Assembly (NCBI RefSeq): GCF_013348805.1
Contig: NZ_CP054690.1
Span: 1,054,001-1,118,000 of the forward strand
DNA: 64,000 nucleotides
Source: Rhodococcus sp. W8901
GTDB lineage: Bacteria; Actinomycetota; Actinomycetes; Mycobacteriales; Mycobacteriaceae
Direction of reading: 5' to 3'
Position numbers and translations under genes: made by a program. The notes beneath the pieces are model-generated. The model ran no database searches. It was given only the letters and a program-made list of their open reading frames with translations, and was not told where the DNA came from. Positions 42,443 through 52,910 of this stretch are shown piece after piece. How positions within the stretch are numbered: the stretch's first letter is position 1; each line of letters opens with the position of its first letter.

Positions 42443-44118
42443 CACAGCGCTCCCGCCGCGGGAATTCCGTTGTCGCGGAAAGCTCGCCGCAGGATCTTCC
42501 CGGTAGCGGTCTTCGGTAGCTCGGAGACCACCACGATCGAGCGCGGATACTTGTATGCGGCCATGCGCTCGCGACAGAACTGGATCAACTCCTCCTCGGT
42601 CGCCGACGCGCCCGAGGCCAACGACACGAATGCCTTGACGGTCTCGCCGCGGTACTCGTCGGGAACGCCCACGACCGCTGCCTCCCGCACGGCGGGGTGC
42701 CCGTACAACACGTCCTCGACCTCGCGCGGCCACACCTTGTAGCCGGAGGCGTTGATCATGTCCTTCTTGCGGTCGACCAGATAGAACCATCCGTCCGCAT
42801 CCATGAATCCGACATCCCCGGTACGCAACTCACCGCCCGGCATCGACGCGGCGGTCGCCTCCGGATTGTTCCAGTAACCGGGGGCCACCTGGGGGCCGCT
42901 CGCGGCGAACTCCCCGATCTGTCCGGCGGGAACCTCGTTGCCGTTCTCGTCGAGAACCCGTACGACGGTGTTGAACACGGGCACGCCGACCGAGAGGGCG
43001 CCGGATTCGTGATCGACGGGTGCACGCATCCCCGCGGGCACCGCGTGCGTGGGCGAACTGGTCTCGGTCAGCCCGTAGATGTTGTGGATGTAGGTCCCGT
43101 ACATCGATTCCAGGCGGTCTGCGACCGCCGGTGCTACAGGTGCACCGCCCGAGTAGATCGCCCGCAGCGACGAGAAGTCGTCGGGACACGCGCCGTCCGC
43201 GCCGGCGAGTGCGATCAGGGCGGTGATCGCTCCGATGGTGAACGCCGGACGGTGCTCTCGGATCGAATCGAGCATGACCTCCGGCTGGAAGCGGTGCGAG
43301 AGGACGAGCGGTGACGCGGTCAGGAACGCCACCATGATGTGCCCGACGAGTCCGGAGATGTGGAAGAGCGGGGCGATCCCGAGCACGGGATCGCCGTCAC
43401 GCAGATGGGCCCAGTCGCGGTATGTCTGGGCGTTGAACGCAAAGTTCGCGTGAGTGTTGACGGCGCCCTTCGGCTTGCCGGTCGTACCCGAGGTGTAGGT
43501 GAGGATCGCGAGTTCGTCGCCCTCGATGCTCACCGGGTCGGGCTTCCGTCCGTCGTGGTTGCCGATGATGGCGTACAGGTCATCGGTGGCGAGGCTTCTC
43601 CGGGTCGCTCCACCGAACAGGCGACCGTCGTTGCGGCGCTGTCCGTCGAGCGCCGACGTCGTCACGACCAGTTCTACCGCCGTTTCCTCCTGCGCGAGTA
43701 CGGGTTCCGCCACCGACTCGTACAGGTCGTCGAGGACGAGCAATGCACGCGCGCCCGAATCCTGCAGCAGGTACGTGACCTCGCGCTGCTTGTTCATCGG
43801 ATTGACGGCGACGGCGGCACCGCCGCACTTCCACGCCGCCAGCAGTCCGATGACGAACGCCGGGTTGTTCTGAACGAAGAGCGCCAGGCGATCGCCACGG
43901 CCGAAGCCCCCGCGCTGCAGGTGGTTCGCGAGTGCATCGGAGGCGGCATCGAGTTCGCCGAACGTCGCCGATCCGTCGAAGTACCTGACGGCGGGCATGG
44001 CCGACGCGCGCCGCACCGCCGATCCGAACATCTCGAGACCGTTGTGGAACTCGGGGGTGATCTCGGGGCCGAGTCCCTCCGGGTAGAGGCGCAGCCAGGG
44101 GCGGTCCCGGTAGGTCAC
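42442..44118 (-). CDS. AMP-forming acyl-CoA ligase (FadD-like), paralogue 2
   Basis: A 558-residue ligase with LTYTSGTTGKPKGA, IYGLTETSSPTHAV, LRTGDVGFMD, DRKKDMINASGYKVWP and the lysine in KTATGKILR. It should activate the acid made by the cyclase-family hydrolase encoded just upstream. The GTG start at 44118 overlaps that gene's stop (GTGA). Residue blocks shared with the ligase at 38983-40623 show that the two arose by duplication and may handle related acids. Confidence 0.88.
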   Translation of the reverse strand: MTYRDRPWLRLYPEGLGPEITPEFHNGLEMFGSAVRRASAMPAVRYFDGSATFGELDAASDALANHLQRGGFGRGDRLALFVQNNPAFVIGLLAAWKCGGAAVAVNPMNKQREVTYLLQDSGARALLVLDDLYESVAEPVLAQEETAVELVVTTSALDGQRRNDGRLFGGATRRSLATDDLYAIIGNHDGRKPDPVSIEGDELAILTYTSGTTGKPKGAVNTHANFAFNAQTYRDWAHLRDGDPVLGIAPLFHISGLVGHIMVAFLTASPLVLSHRFQPEVMLDSIREHRPAFTIGAITALIALAGADGACPDDFSSLRAIYSGGAPVAPAVADRLESMYGTYIHNIYGLTETSSPTHAVPAGMRAPVDHESGALSVGVPVFNTVVRVLDENGNEVPAGQIGEFAASGPQVAPGYWNNPEATAASMPGGELRTGDVGFMDADGWFYLVDRKKDMINASGYKVWPREVEDVLYGHPAVREAAVVGVPDEYRGETVKAFVSLASGASATEEELIQFCRERMAAYKYPRSIVVVSELPKTATGKILRRAFRDNGIPAAGAL

Positions 44119-45080
44119 TTGATCACCACCGGGTTGACCGGGGCGCCGGTGGCCTGATGAATCTTGAGCGGGGCCGCGACATAGAAGAACTCGTAGGTTC
44201 CGTCCGCGGCGCAGTCGGCGGCGAGACTCTCGAGATCGCAGATCTCGGTGAAGGCCACGCCGAGGTTGCGCATCAGGGCGTTGTGCAGGACCAGCGCCAT
44301 CCCGTTGTGGGGATCGGTGGTCACCTCGTTCGCGATGGTGTCGGTGACCAGGTTGGGAATCTCCTTGTCCCGGAACCATTCGACGAGTTCGGGGGAGTAG
44401 ACCAGGCCCGGCTCGCAGAAGTCCGCGTAGAACGCCTCCCGGTCGCGGAAGAACATCTCGAGATGGTTGGTGCGGATGATGATGATGTCGCGGTTGCGGA
44501 TCTCGATGCCCTGTCGTTCCGCGCAGGCCTCGAGGTCCTTGTGGTCGAACGTCTCGCGTTGCCCGAGGTACTCCTTGTCGAAGTGTCGCGCCATGTCGAG
44601 CAGGATCGCTCGGCCGACGATTCCGCGCTGGGCGATCGGTTCCACGCTGGCCTTGGACATGCCGCCGACCGTGCTGCGGGCGTCGTAGCCGTTCCAGATC
44701 TTGCCGTCGTACCAGACGTGGCCGAGGGCGTCGTACTGCGTCGAGCCCTGCAGGAAGGCCTCGATCTTGTCGTCGGCGTAGTGGAGTCCGCCCGGGAAGC
44801 ATGGGCCCGAACCGCCTTCGTCCCAATCCGATTCGTCGTAGATCATCTCGCGCTCGGCCGGCTCGCGGCCGGGCCACACCGGATCGCCCTTCGGGTCGCC
44901 GATCAGCCGCTGGAGGGTGAAGACCGACCCCCGTCGGATCAACGCCGCACCGGCGAGGACCTGCTGCGCGGTCAGGTAGTTGAGGCTTCCGACTTCGTCG
45001 TCGGCCCCCCACTTGCCCCAGTTGCTGGGCGATGCTGCCAGCAGATCCGTGAGATCTGACAGTTCGATGTCGGTCGACAT
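44115..45080 (-). CDS. Cyclase-family (kynurenine-formamidase-like) metal hydrolase
   Basis: A 321-residue protein of the PF04199 cyclase family, which includes kynurenine formamidase and isatin hydrolase and opens amide, imide or lactone bonds with a divalent metal. The motif region reads GSTQYDALGHVWYDGKIWNG; the D-x-x-x-H core is kept but the usual histidine before the aspartate is Gln, as I recall for the larger members of the family. ATG 45080 has an excellent GGAGGAAA ribosome site. It is the first gene of the operon with a ligase and an SDR, suggesting hydrolysis, CoA activation, then oxidation. Confidence 0.82.
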   Translation of the reverse strand: MSTDIELSDLTDLLAASPSNWGKWGADDEVGSLNYLTAQQVLAGAALIRRGSVFTLQRLIGDPKGDPVWPGREPAEREMIYDESDWDEGGSGPCFPGGLHYADDKIEAFLQGSTQYDALGHVWYDGKIWNGYDARSTVGGMSKASVEPIAQRGIVGRAILLDMARHFDKEYLGQRETFDHKDLEACAERQGIEIRNRDIIIIRTNHLEMFFRDREAFYADFCEPGLVYSPELVEWFRDKEIPNLVTDTIANEVTTDPHNGMALVLHNALMRNLGVAFTEICDLESLAADCAADGTYEFFYVAAPLKIHQATGAPVNPVVIK

Positions 45081-45424
45081 GCGCTTTCCTTCCTCCCAAT
45101 GAACTGAACCGAGCGAGCGTTCAGGCGGTTCAGTCAGAGGGTGGCAGGCATGAGGCGGCGTAGTCAACCCCCAAAATTCGTGTCGGGGCCGATGGGCTCC
45201 GGCGCGGTGTTCAGGCAGGGTGAACACGTCGCGCCGCACTTGCCGCATGGGCGGTACGGCGTCCCGGGGCGTCCGCGTGCTCGGCAGGGTTCACTGGTGA
45301 CGCGGGCGTGGGCGGTGTCGGACCGGTCGTGCGCAGCGCGTCGGTGCGCCCGGCTAGACTTTGCCCTGGCAGCGCGCCGCCCGGCCTGCCGATTCGATCC
45401 CAGAGGGAAGGGACCATAAGCCCC
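45081..45424. promoter_or_regulatory. Divergent region between the hydrolase operon and purL
   Basis: A 344-bp stretch with no gene I can support. It holds the inverted repeat at 45103-45134 near the hydrolase start and TAGACT at 45355-45360, a fair -10 for purL, whose ribosome site GAAGGGA lies at 45406-45412. Confidence 0.5.
45103..45134. promoter_or_regulatory. Probable operator of the hydrolase-ligase-SDR operon
   Basis: ACTGAACCG (45103-45111) and CGGTTCAGT (45126-45134) are perfect inverted copies, 14 bases apart, and a third GTTCAG lies between them at 45119-45124. The same half-sites form the palindrome at the XRE-TetR start codon. It sits 23 bp before the hydrolase ATG, where a repressor would act. 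Confidence 0.55.
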
Positions 45425-47704
<2,280 letters not shown>

Positions 47705-47707
47705 TGT

Positions 47708-49492
47708 GTGACGGACTCGGGGGTCGAGCGGGAGGCGGTCGCTGAGCTGCGGGAGGATCCGCGGCCGGTGACACCTGTCCTCACCCCCGGGTTCGATCAG
47801 CGTCACCCGTTCGTCCTGTGGGCGTGGGGCCTGCTCAAGCTCGACTTCACGGGCATCGCGTTCGCTTCACTGTTCTTCTGCTGGTCCCTGACGCCGTCGC
47901 TGCTTCCGCGCGACTGGCTGTTCCAGGGACTCATCGGCGGTATCAGCGCTGCAATCGGCTACGCGGTCGGCGCCGCCGTCGGGTGGGTGGTCTACGAGTT
48001 CGGCCTCGCACGCCGCCCCTGGTGGCCGCTGCCGGACCGGATCATGCTCGCCGTGAAGGTGTTCGTGCCGGTCGCGTCCGCGCTGGCCGCGGTGATCATG
48101 CTCATCTACGCGGCCGGATGGCAGCGTGAGCTGTCGGCGCTGATGAACGCCGAGGGCACCACCACCACGGGATACATCCGCACCGGCGGGCTCAGCCTGC
48201 TCGTGGCGGCCGCGCTCATCTCGCTGTGGCGGGTGCTGCGCGACCTGGTCCGCTGGGTCGCGCGCCAACTGAACAAGCGGCTCAAGATCCCGCCACCCGC
48301 CGCGTCTGCGGGCGGACTGGCCGTGGTGCTCGTGCTCGTCTTCATGCTTGTGGACGGAATCCTGCTCCGCGCCGGGTACGCCGCCGTGAACTCGATATTC
48401 AGTCTGCAGAACAACGAGACCCGGCCCGGTGCCGTGCAACCCCTGCTGCCCGAACGGTCCGGAAGCCCGGCATCGCTGGCATCGTGGGACACCCTCGGGT
48501 TCGAGGGCCGCAACTTCGTCTCCGGCGGCATCCACGCCGGCGAACTGACCGCCGCGAACGGCAAGCCCGCCAAGGAACCCATCCGGGTGTATGCGGGTCT
48601 CGAGACCGCCGACGACACGGCCGCGCGGATGAACGTCGTGCTCGACGAACTGGAGCGGACCGGCGCGTTCGAACGCAAGGCCCTCGTCATCATTCCCACC
48701 ACGGGGACAGGATGGGTCAATCCCACCGCGGCGCAGGCCATCGAACTCGTCGAGAACGGCGACAGCGCACTGGTGGCGGCGCAGTACTCGTACCTGCCGA
48801 GTTGGATCTCGTTCATCGCCGACCGCGGGAAGGCGGCGGTGGCCGGGAACGCGTTGATCCACGCGGTGCACGACCGTTGGCTCACGAAACCGGAGGCCAC
48901 CCGCCCCAAGCTGTACGTGTACGGCGAGAGCCTCGGCACCCAGGCCGGCGAGGGCGCCTTCGACGGTCTCGCCGACATCCGCGAGACCGTGGACGGTGTG
49001 CTGTGGGTGGGTCCGCCCAACGCCAATCCGCTGTGGAGTGCGCTCACCGACCGGCGTGACCCGGGCACCCCGGAAGTGCAACCGGTGTACGCGGACGGTC
49101 TGGTGGTCCGGTTCGCGGACGACGCGTCGGCGATCCCCGGCGATCAGGGGCCGTGGCTCGAGCCGCGGGTGCTCTACATCCAGCACCCGTCGGATCCCGT
49201 GGTGTGGTGGTCCACCGATCTCGCGTTCACCCGCCCGGACTGGCTGTCCGAGCCACCGGGATTCGACCGGTTGCCGTCGATGAAATGGTTCCCGTTCGTG
49301 ACGTTCTGGCAGGTGAGCGCCGATCTCGCGAATGCCGCGGGCGTCCCGGACGGGCACGGCCACAACTACGGCACCGTGATCCTCGACGGCTGGGTCGCCG
49401 TCACTGCGCCCGAGGGCTGGACGCCTGCCGACACCGAACGGGTGCGCGCCACCCTCGAGGACCTGCGCGGGCACGACGGGCCCGAGAAGTGA
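47708..49492 (+). CDS. Membrane-anchored alpha/beta hydrolase
   Basis: A 594-residue protein in two parts. The first 230 residues hold about five membrane helices (LWAWGLLKLDFTGIAFASLF, then LFQGLIGGISAAIGYAVG and others). The rest is an alpha/beta-hydrolase domain: IPTTGTGWVNP, the nucleophile serine in VYGESLGTQAG, and a late GHGHNY that may hold the histidine. The family is frequent in actinobacteria and largely unstudied; a lipid or cell-envelope ester is a plausible substrate. It overlaps the following CPBP protease gene by four bases (GTGA). Confidence 0.8.
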   Translation: MTDSGVEREAVAELREDPRPVTPVLTPGFDQRHPFVLWAWGLLKLDFTGIAFASLFFCWSLTPSLLPRDWLFQGLIGGISAAIGYAVGAAVGWVVYEFGLARRPWWPLPDRIMLAVKVFVPVASALAAVIMLIYAAGWQRELSALMNAEGTTTTGYIRTGGLSLLVAAALISLWRVLRDLVRWVARQLNKRLKIPPPAASAGGLAVVLVLVFMLVDGILLRAGYAAVNSIFSLQNNETRPGAVQPLLPERSGSPASLASWDTLGFEGRNFVSGGIHAGELTAANGKPAKEPIRVYAGLETADDTAARMNVVLDELERTGAFERKALVIIPTTGTGWVNPTAAQAIELVENGDSALVAAQYSYLPSWISFIADRGKAAVAGNALIHAVHDRWLTKPEATRPKLYVYGESLGTQAGEGAFDGLADIRETVDGVLWVGPPNANPLWSALTDRRDPGTPEVQPVYADGLVVRFADDASAIPGDQGPWLEPRVLYIQHPSDPVVWWSTDLAFTRPDWLSEPPGFDRLPSMKWFPFVTFWQVSADLANAAGVPDGHGHNYGTVILDGWVAVTAPEGWTPADTERVRATLEDLRGHDGPEK

Positions 49493-50154
49493 GCCGGGCG
49501 GCCGGGCCGGCCACCGCGGCCGCGCTCGTCGCCTGGAACAACGCGGTGCTGCCCGCGCTGCGGCTGTCGTCGCGGGGCCGGGCGACGTCCGGAACCCTGG
49601 TGGCGCTCGGCGCCACGGCGGCCGGGCTGGCGCGCGGGCTGCACCGCGACGAACTGGGGCTCGGCAACGTCCGCTCGGGGCTGGCGTGGGGGAGTGCCGC
49701 CGCCGCGGTCCCCGTCGTCGGTTATGTGGGCGCGCTCGCGATGCCGTCGCTGCACAGCCGTTTCACGGTGCCCGACGAGGTGCGGCACGACTTCGCCGAG
49801 TGGGTGTCGGCGCACATTCCGTTCGGCACCGTCGTCACGGAGGAGTTGCTGTTCCGGGGCGTGCTGACCGCGTTGACCGACCGCGCGTTCCCGCCGGCCG
49901 CCGCGACGGCGGTCCGGGCGACGGCCTTCGGGCTGTGGCACGTGCACCCGGCACACGTGGCGGGCGACTCGGTGGTCGGCACCGTCGCTTTCACGGCCGC
50001 CGCATCGATCCTCTTCGACCGGCTGCGCGCGGTCAGCGGCAGCGTCCTCGCGCCGGCACTGCTGCACCTGGCGGTCAACGTCGGTGGCGCGCTGCTGCTG
50101 CGGCGCATCCGGGTCGTCACCGGCCCGGTCGAGGTGCCGCTGCCGCCGGTGTGA
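49489..50154 (+). CDS. CPBP-family intramembrane metalloprotease (Rce1/CAAX-like)
   Basis: A 221-residue membrane protein with the CPBP motifs: EELLFRGVLTAL (glutamate pair and arginine), FGLWHVHPAH and LLHLAVNVGGA. Bacterial members are thought to process peptides or to take part in bacteriocin immunity and envelope homeostasis; they do not need a CAAX substrate. The GTG at 49489 overlaps the hydrolase stop, so the two membrane proteins are probably made together. It ends 7 bp from the convergent PPOX gene. Confidence 0.85.
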   Translation: MSRAAGPATAAALVAWNNAVLPALRLSSRGRATSGTLVALGATAAGLARGLHRDELGLGNVRSGLAWGSAAAAVPVVGYVGALAMPSLHSRFTVPDEVRHDFAEWVSAHIPFGTVVTEELLFRGVLTALTDRAFPPAAATAVRATAFGLWHVHPAHVAGDSVVGTVAFTAAASILFDRLRAVSGSVLAPALLHLAVNVGGALLLRRIRVVTGPVEVPLPPV

Positions 50155-50161
50155 CCGGCGG

Positions 50162-50608
50162 TCAGGGCAGCTGCGCCATGCCGTAGACGTGGTCGGCGCG
50201 GACCCGCAGGACCAGACGCCGCTCGGCGACCATCGCCCGACGGAACTCGTCCCAGTCGTCGTGCTCGCCCCCGGTGGCGGCGCGGTAGACCGCGATGAGT
50301 TCGTCGACGGTCGCGTCGCCCGGATCGGCGGCGACGGGCGTCAGCTCCGCGTCGCCCTCGATCACCGCGTAGCTCCAGAAGTCGGCGGCGCTCACGTGAA
50401 GCGACACCCGCGGATCGCGGGACGCATTACGGGTCTTCGCGCGATCCGCGGTGACCGAGATCCGCGCGGTGCGCGACTCGGGGTCCCACGCGTAGATGAT
50501 GTTGGACAGTTGTGGCCTGCCGTCGTGCTTGAGGGTCGCGAGGATCGCCCGGTTCTGGGACGCGACGAGATCGAGCAGCGGTCTCTGGGTGTCGGCTGCG
50601 ATGCTCAT
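50162..50608 (-). CDS. PPOX-class F420-dependent oxidoreductase
   Basis: A 148-residue split-barrel flavin/deazaflavin-binding protein. The N-terminal NRAILATLKHDGRPQLSNII and DPRVSLHVSAADFWSYAVIE segments fit the PPOX F420-dependent reductase group, which is abundant in actinobacteria. It probably transfers hydride from F420H2 to an unknown small molecule. The start faces the sterol-carrier-family gene, leaving only about 69 bp for both promoters. Confidence 0.85.
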   Translation of the reverse strand: MSIAADTQRPLLDLVASQNRAILATLKHDGRPQLSNIIYAWDPESRTARISVTADRAKTRNASRDPRVSLHVSAADFWSYAVIEGDAELTPVAADPGDATVDELIAVYRAATGGEHDDWDEFRRAMVAERRLVLRVRADHVYGMAQLP

Positions 50609-50677
50609 GGACTGTGCAACTGCGCTGCCCGGAGGCTTGTTCCGCCGCCGCGGACGGGCTCAGTAGATTTGATGCTC

Positions 50678-51064
50678 ATGCCAGCCCGCCGTGCCGTCGA
50701 CCCCGCCGAACTCCGCAGTGCGCTGCTCGCCGTCGGGCCGTGGCTGCGCGGCGAGGACGAGACGAAGCCGGCCCGCGCGGACCTGGCCGCCGCGGTGCGG
50801 CTGAGTGCCCGCACCCTCGAACAGATCGCGCCCGGGTCGAGTGTCGAGGTCCGGGTGCCGCCGTTCGTCGCGGTGCAGTGCATCGAGGGCCCGCGACACA
50901 CCCGGGGGACCCCGCCCAACGTCGTCGAGACCGACCCGCGGACGTGGCTGTTGTTGGCGACCGGACGACTCGGATTCGACGACGCGGCGGCCGGCGGGTC
51001 GCTGAGCGCGTCGGGCAGTCGGGCCGGCGAGATCGCCCACTGGCTCCCGCTGATCCGCTTGTGA
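50678..51064 (+). CDS. Sterol-carrier-family protein
   Basis: A 128-residue protein matching the small conserved sterol-carrier-family gene found just before purF in mycobacteria: RRAVDPAELRSALLAVGPWL, VEVRVPPFVAVQCIEGPRHT, RGTPPNVVETDPRTWLLLATG and a final AGEIAHWLPLIRL. Its function is unknown; a lipid-binding fold is likely. TAGATT at 50664-50669 lies eight bases before ATG 50678, fitting a leaderless start; ATG 50672 is the alternative. Confidence 0.82.
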   Translation: MPARRAVDPAELRSALLAVGPWLRGEDETKPARADLAAAVRLSARTLEQIAPGSSVEVRVPPFVAVQCIEGPRHTRGTPPNVVETDPRTWLLLATGRLGFDDAAAGGSLSASGSRAGEIAHWLPLIRL

Positions 51065-51182
51065 GTTCATGTGACGTGGGTCGCATCGACGTGATCCGAC
51101 GCACCGACCGTCGAGTGTGCCTGGATCGGTAGTTAGAATGGGGCACGCCCCCCTCACCGAATCCCCTTAGGGAGCGCTTGCC

Positions 51183-52763
51183 GTGACTCGTGCCGAACTG
51201 TCGGTCAACAGTCGGAATCTTCTCGCTACGACCGCACCAGACGAGGACGAGAACGAACCTCGTGAAGAGTGTGGCGTCTTCGGTGTCTGGGCGCCGGGCG
51301 AGGACGTCGCCAAGCTGACGTACTACGGGCTGTACGCCCTCCAGCACCGTGGCCAGGAGGCTGCCGGCATCGCCGTCGCCGACGGCGCGCAGGTGCTGGT
51401 GTTCAAGGATCTGGGCCTGGTCAGCCAGGTGTTCGACGAGCAGACCCTCGGTGCCATGCCGGGGCATGTCGCCGTCGGCCACTGCCGCTACTCCACCACC
51501 GGGTCCACGACCTGGGAGAACGCGCAGCCGATCTTCCGCACCACCGCCGCCGGCACCGGCGTCGCGCTGGGCCACAACGGCAACCTCGTCAACACCGCCG
51601 AACTGGCGCAGCGCGCCCGCGAGGCCGGCCTGATCAACGACAAGCGTCCCGGCGCGGCCACGTCCGACTCGGACATCGTCGGTGCGCTGCTGGCGCACGC
51701 CGCCGCCGACAGCACGCTCGAGCAGGCCGCGATGAAGCTGCTGCCGACGCTGCGCGGTGCCTTCTGCCTGACGTTCATGGATGAGCACACGCTGTACGCG
51801 GCGCGCGACCCGCACGGCATCCGCCCGCTGTGCCTCGGTCGTCTCGACCGCGGCTGGGTGGTCGCCAGCGAGACCGCCGCCCTCGACATCGTCGGCGCGT
51901 CCTTCGTGCGCGAGATCGAGCCCGGCGAGCTGCTCGCGATCGACGCCGACGGTGTCCGGTCGTCCCGCTTCGCGAACCCGGAACCCAAGGGCTGCGTGTT
52001 CGAGTACGTGTACCTGGCCCGCCCGGACAGCGTCATCTCCGGTCGTTCGGTGCACTCGACCCGCGTCGAGATCGGTCGCCGTCTCGCCAAGGAGCACCCC
52101 GCCGAGGGCGATCTGGTGATCCCGGTGCCGGAGTCCGGCACCCCGGCCGCGGTCGGCTACGCACAGGGTTCGGGTATCCCGTACGGCCAGGGGCTGATGA
52201 AGAACGCCTACGTGGGCCGCACCTTCATCCAGCCGTCGCAGACCATCCGTCAGCTGGGTATCCGCCTCAAGCTCAACCCGCTCAAGGAAGTCATCCGCGG
52301 CAAGCGCCTCGTCGTGGTCGACGATTCGATCGTCCGCGGCAACACCCAGCGCGCGCTGATCCGGATGCTCCGCGAGGCCGGCGCCCTCGAGATCCACGTG
52401 CGCATCGCCTCGCCGCCGGTCAAGTGGCCGTGCTTCTACGGCATCGACTTCGCCTCGCCCGCCGAGCTCATCGCGAACGGTGCCGAGGGCAGCGGCGTGA
52501 ACGCCACGTTCGACGAGATGCTCGACGGCGTGCGCCGGTCGATCGGTGCCGACTCGCTCGGCTACATCTCGATCGACGGCATGGTCGCCGCCACCGAGCA
52601 GCCCCGCTCGCGTCTGTGCGCGGCGTGCTTCGACGGCAACTACCCGATCGCGCTGCCGGACGGGGGCATCGGCAAGAACGTCCTCGAGGGGATGTTGGAG
52701 TCGGCCGCGGGCGCCGCGGTCAGTCATGACAACGACAACGCGGACGCGCTGTCTCGTCCCTAG
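51183..52763 (+). CDS. purF: Amidophosphoribosyltransferase
   Basis: A 526-residue PurF, the first committed enzyme of purine synthesis, making phosphoribosylamine from PRPP and glutamine. The N-terminal 33 residues are a propeptide cut before the nucleophile cysteine in REECGVFGVW. The PRPP loop is VVVDDSIVRGNTQRALI, and the C-terminal cysteines (RLCAACFDGNYPI) fit the Fe-S type. GTG 51183 follows GGGAGCG, and TAGAAT at 51134-51139 is a fair -10. It lies just upstream of purM. Confidence 0.96.
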   Translation: MTRAELSVNSRNLLATTAPDEDENEPREECGVFGVWAPGEDVAKLTYYGLYALQHRGQEAAGIAVADGAQVLVFKDLGLVSQVFDEQTLGAMPGHVAVGHCRYSTTGSTTWENAQPIFRTTAAGTGVALGHNGNLVNTAELAQRAREAGLINDKRPGAATSDSDIVGALLAHAAADSTLEQAAMKLLPTLRGAFCLTFMDEHTLYAARDPHGIRPLCLGRLDRGWVVASETAALDIVGASFVREIEPGELLAIDADGVRSSRFANPEPKGCVFEYVYLARPDSVISGRSVHSTRVEIGRRLAKEHPAEGDLVIPVPESGTPAAVGYAQGSGIPYGQGLMKNAYVGRTFIQPSQTIRQLGIRLKLNPLKEVIRGKRLVVVDDSIVRGNTQRALIRMLREAGALEIHVRIASPPVKWPCFYGIDFASPAELIANGAEGSGVNATFDEMLDGVRRSIGADSLGYISIDGMVAATEQPRSRLCAACFDGNYPIALPDGGIGKNVLEGMLESAAGAAVSHDNDNADALSRP

Positions 52764-52810
52764 TTCGCAGGACCGTCCGGGGATGCCCGAGCAACTCCGG
52801 TAGCGTAAGG

Positions 52811-52838
52811 GCGCAATCGAGGTGATTGCGCATGCGCA
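52811..52838. promoter_or_regulatory. Stacked palindromes between purF and purM
   Basis: GCGCAATC-N5-GATTGCGC (52811-52831) is a perfect 8-bp inverted repeat that overlaps the perfect 12-bp palindrome TGCGCATGCGCA (52827-52838). They lie in the 147-bp gap, 73 bp before the purM start. A purine operator, an RNA hairpin or a partial terminator are all possible. Confidence 0.45.
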
Positions 52839-52910
52839 CATGCATTCGCGACCGCTGCGGATGCTGCAGTTGAGACGTTCACCGAGTATCAAGGCTGGAG
52901 CCAGAACCCA

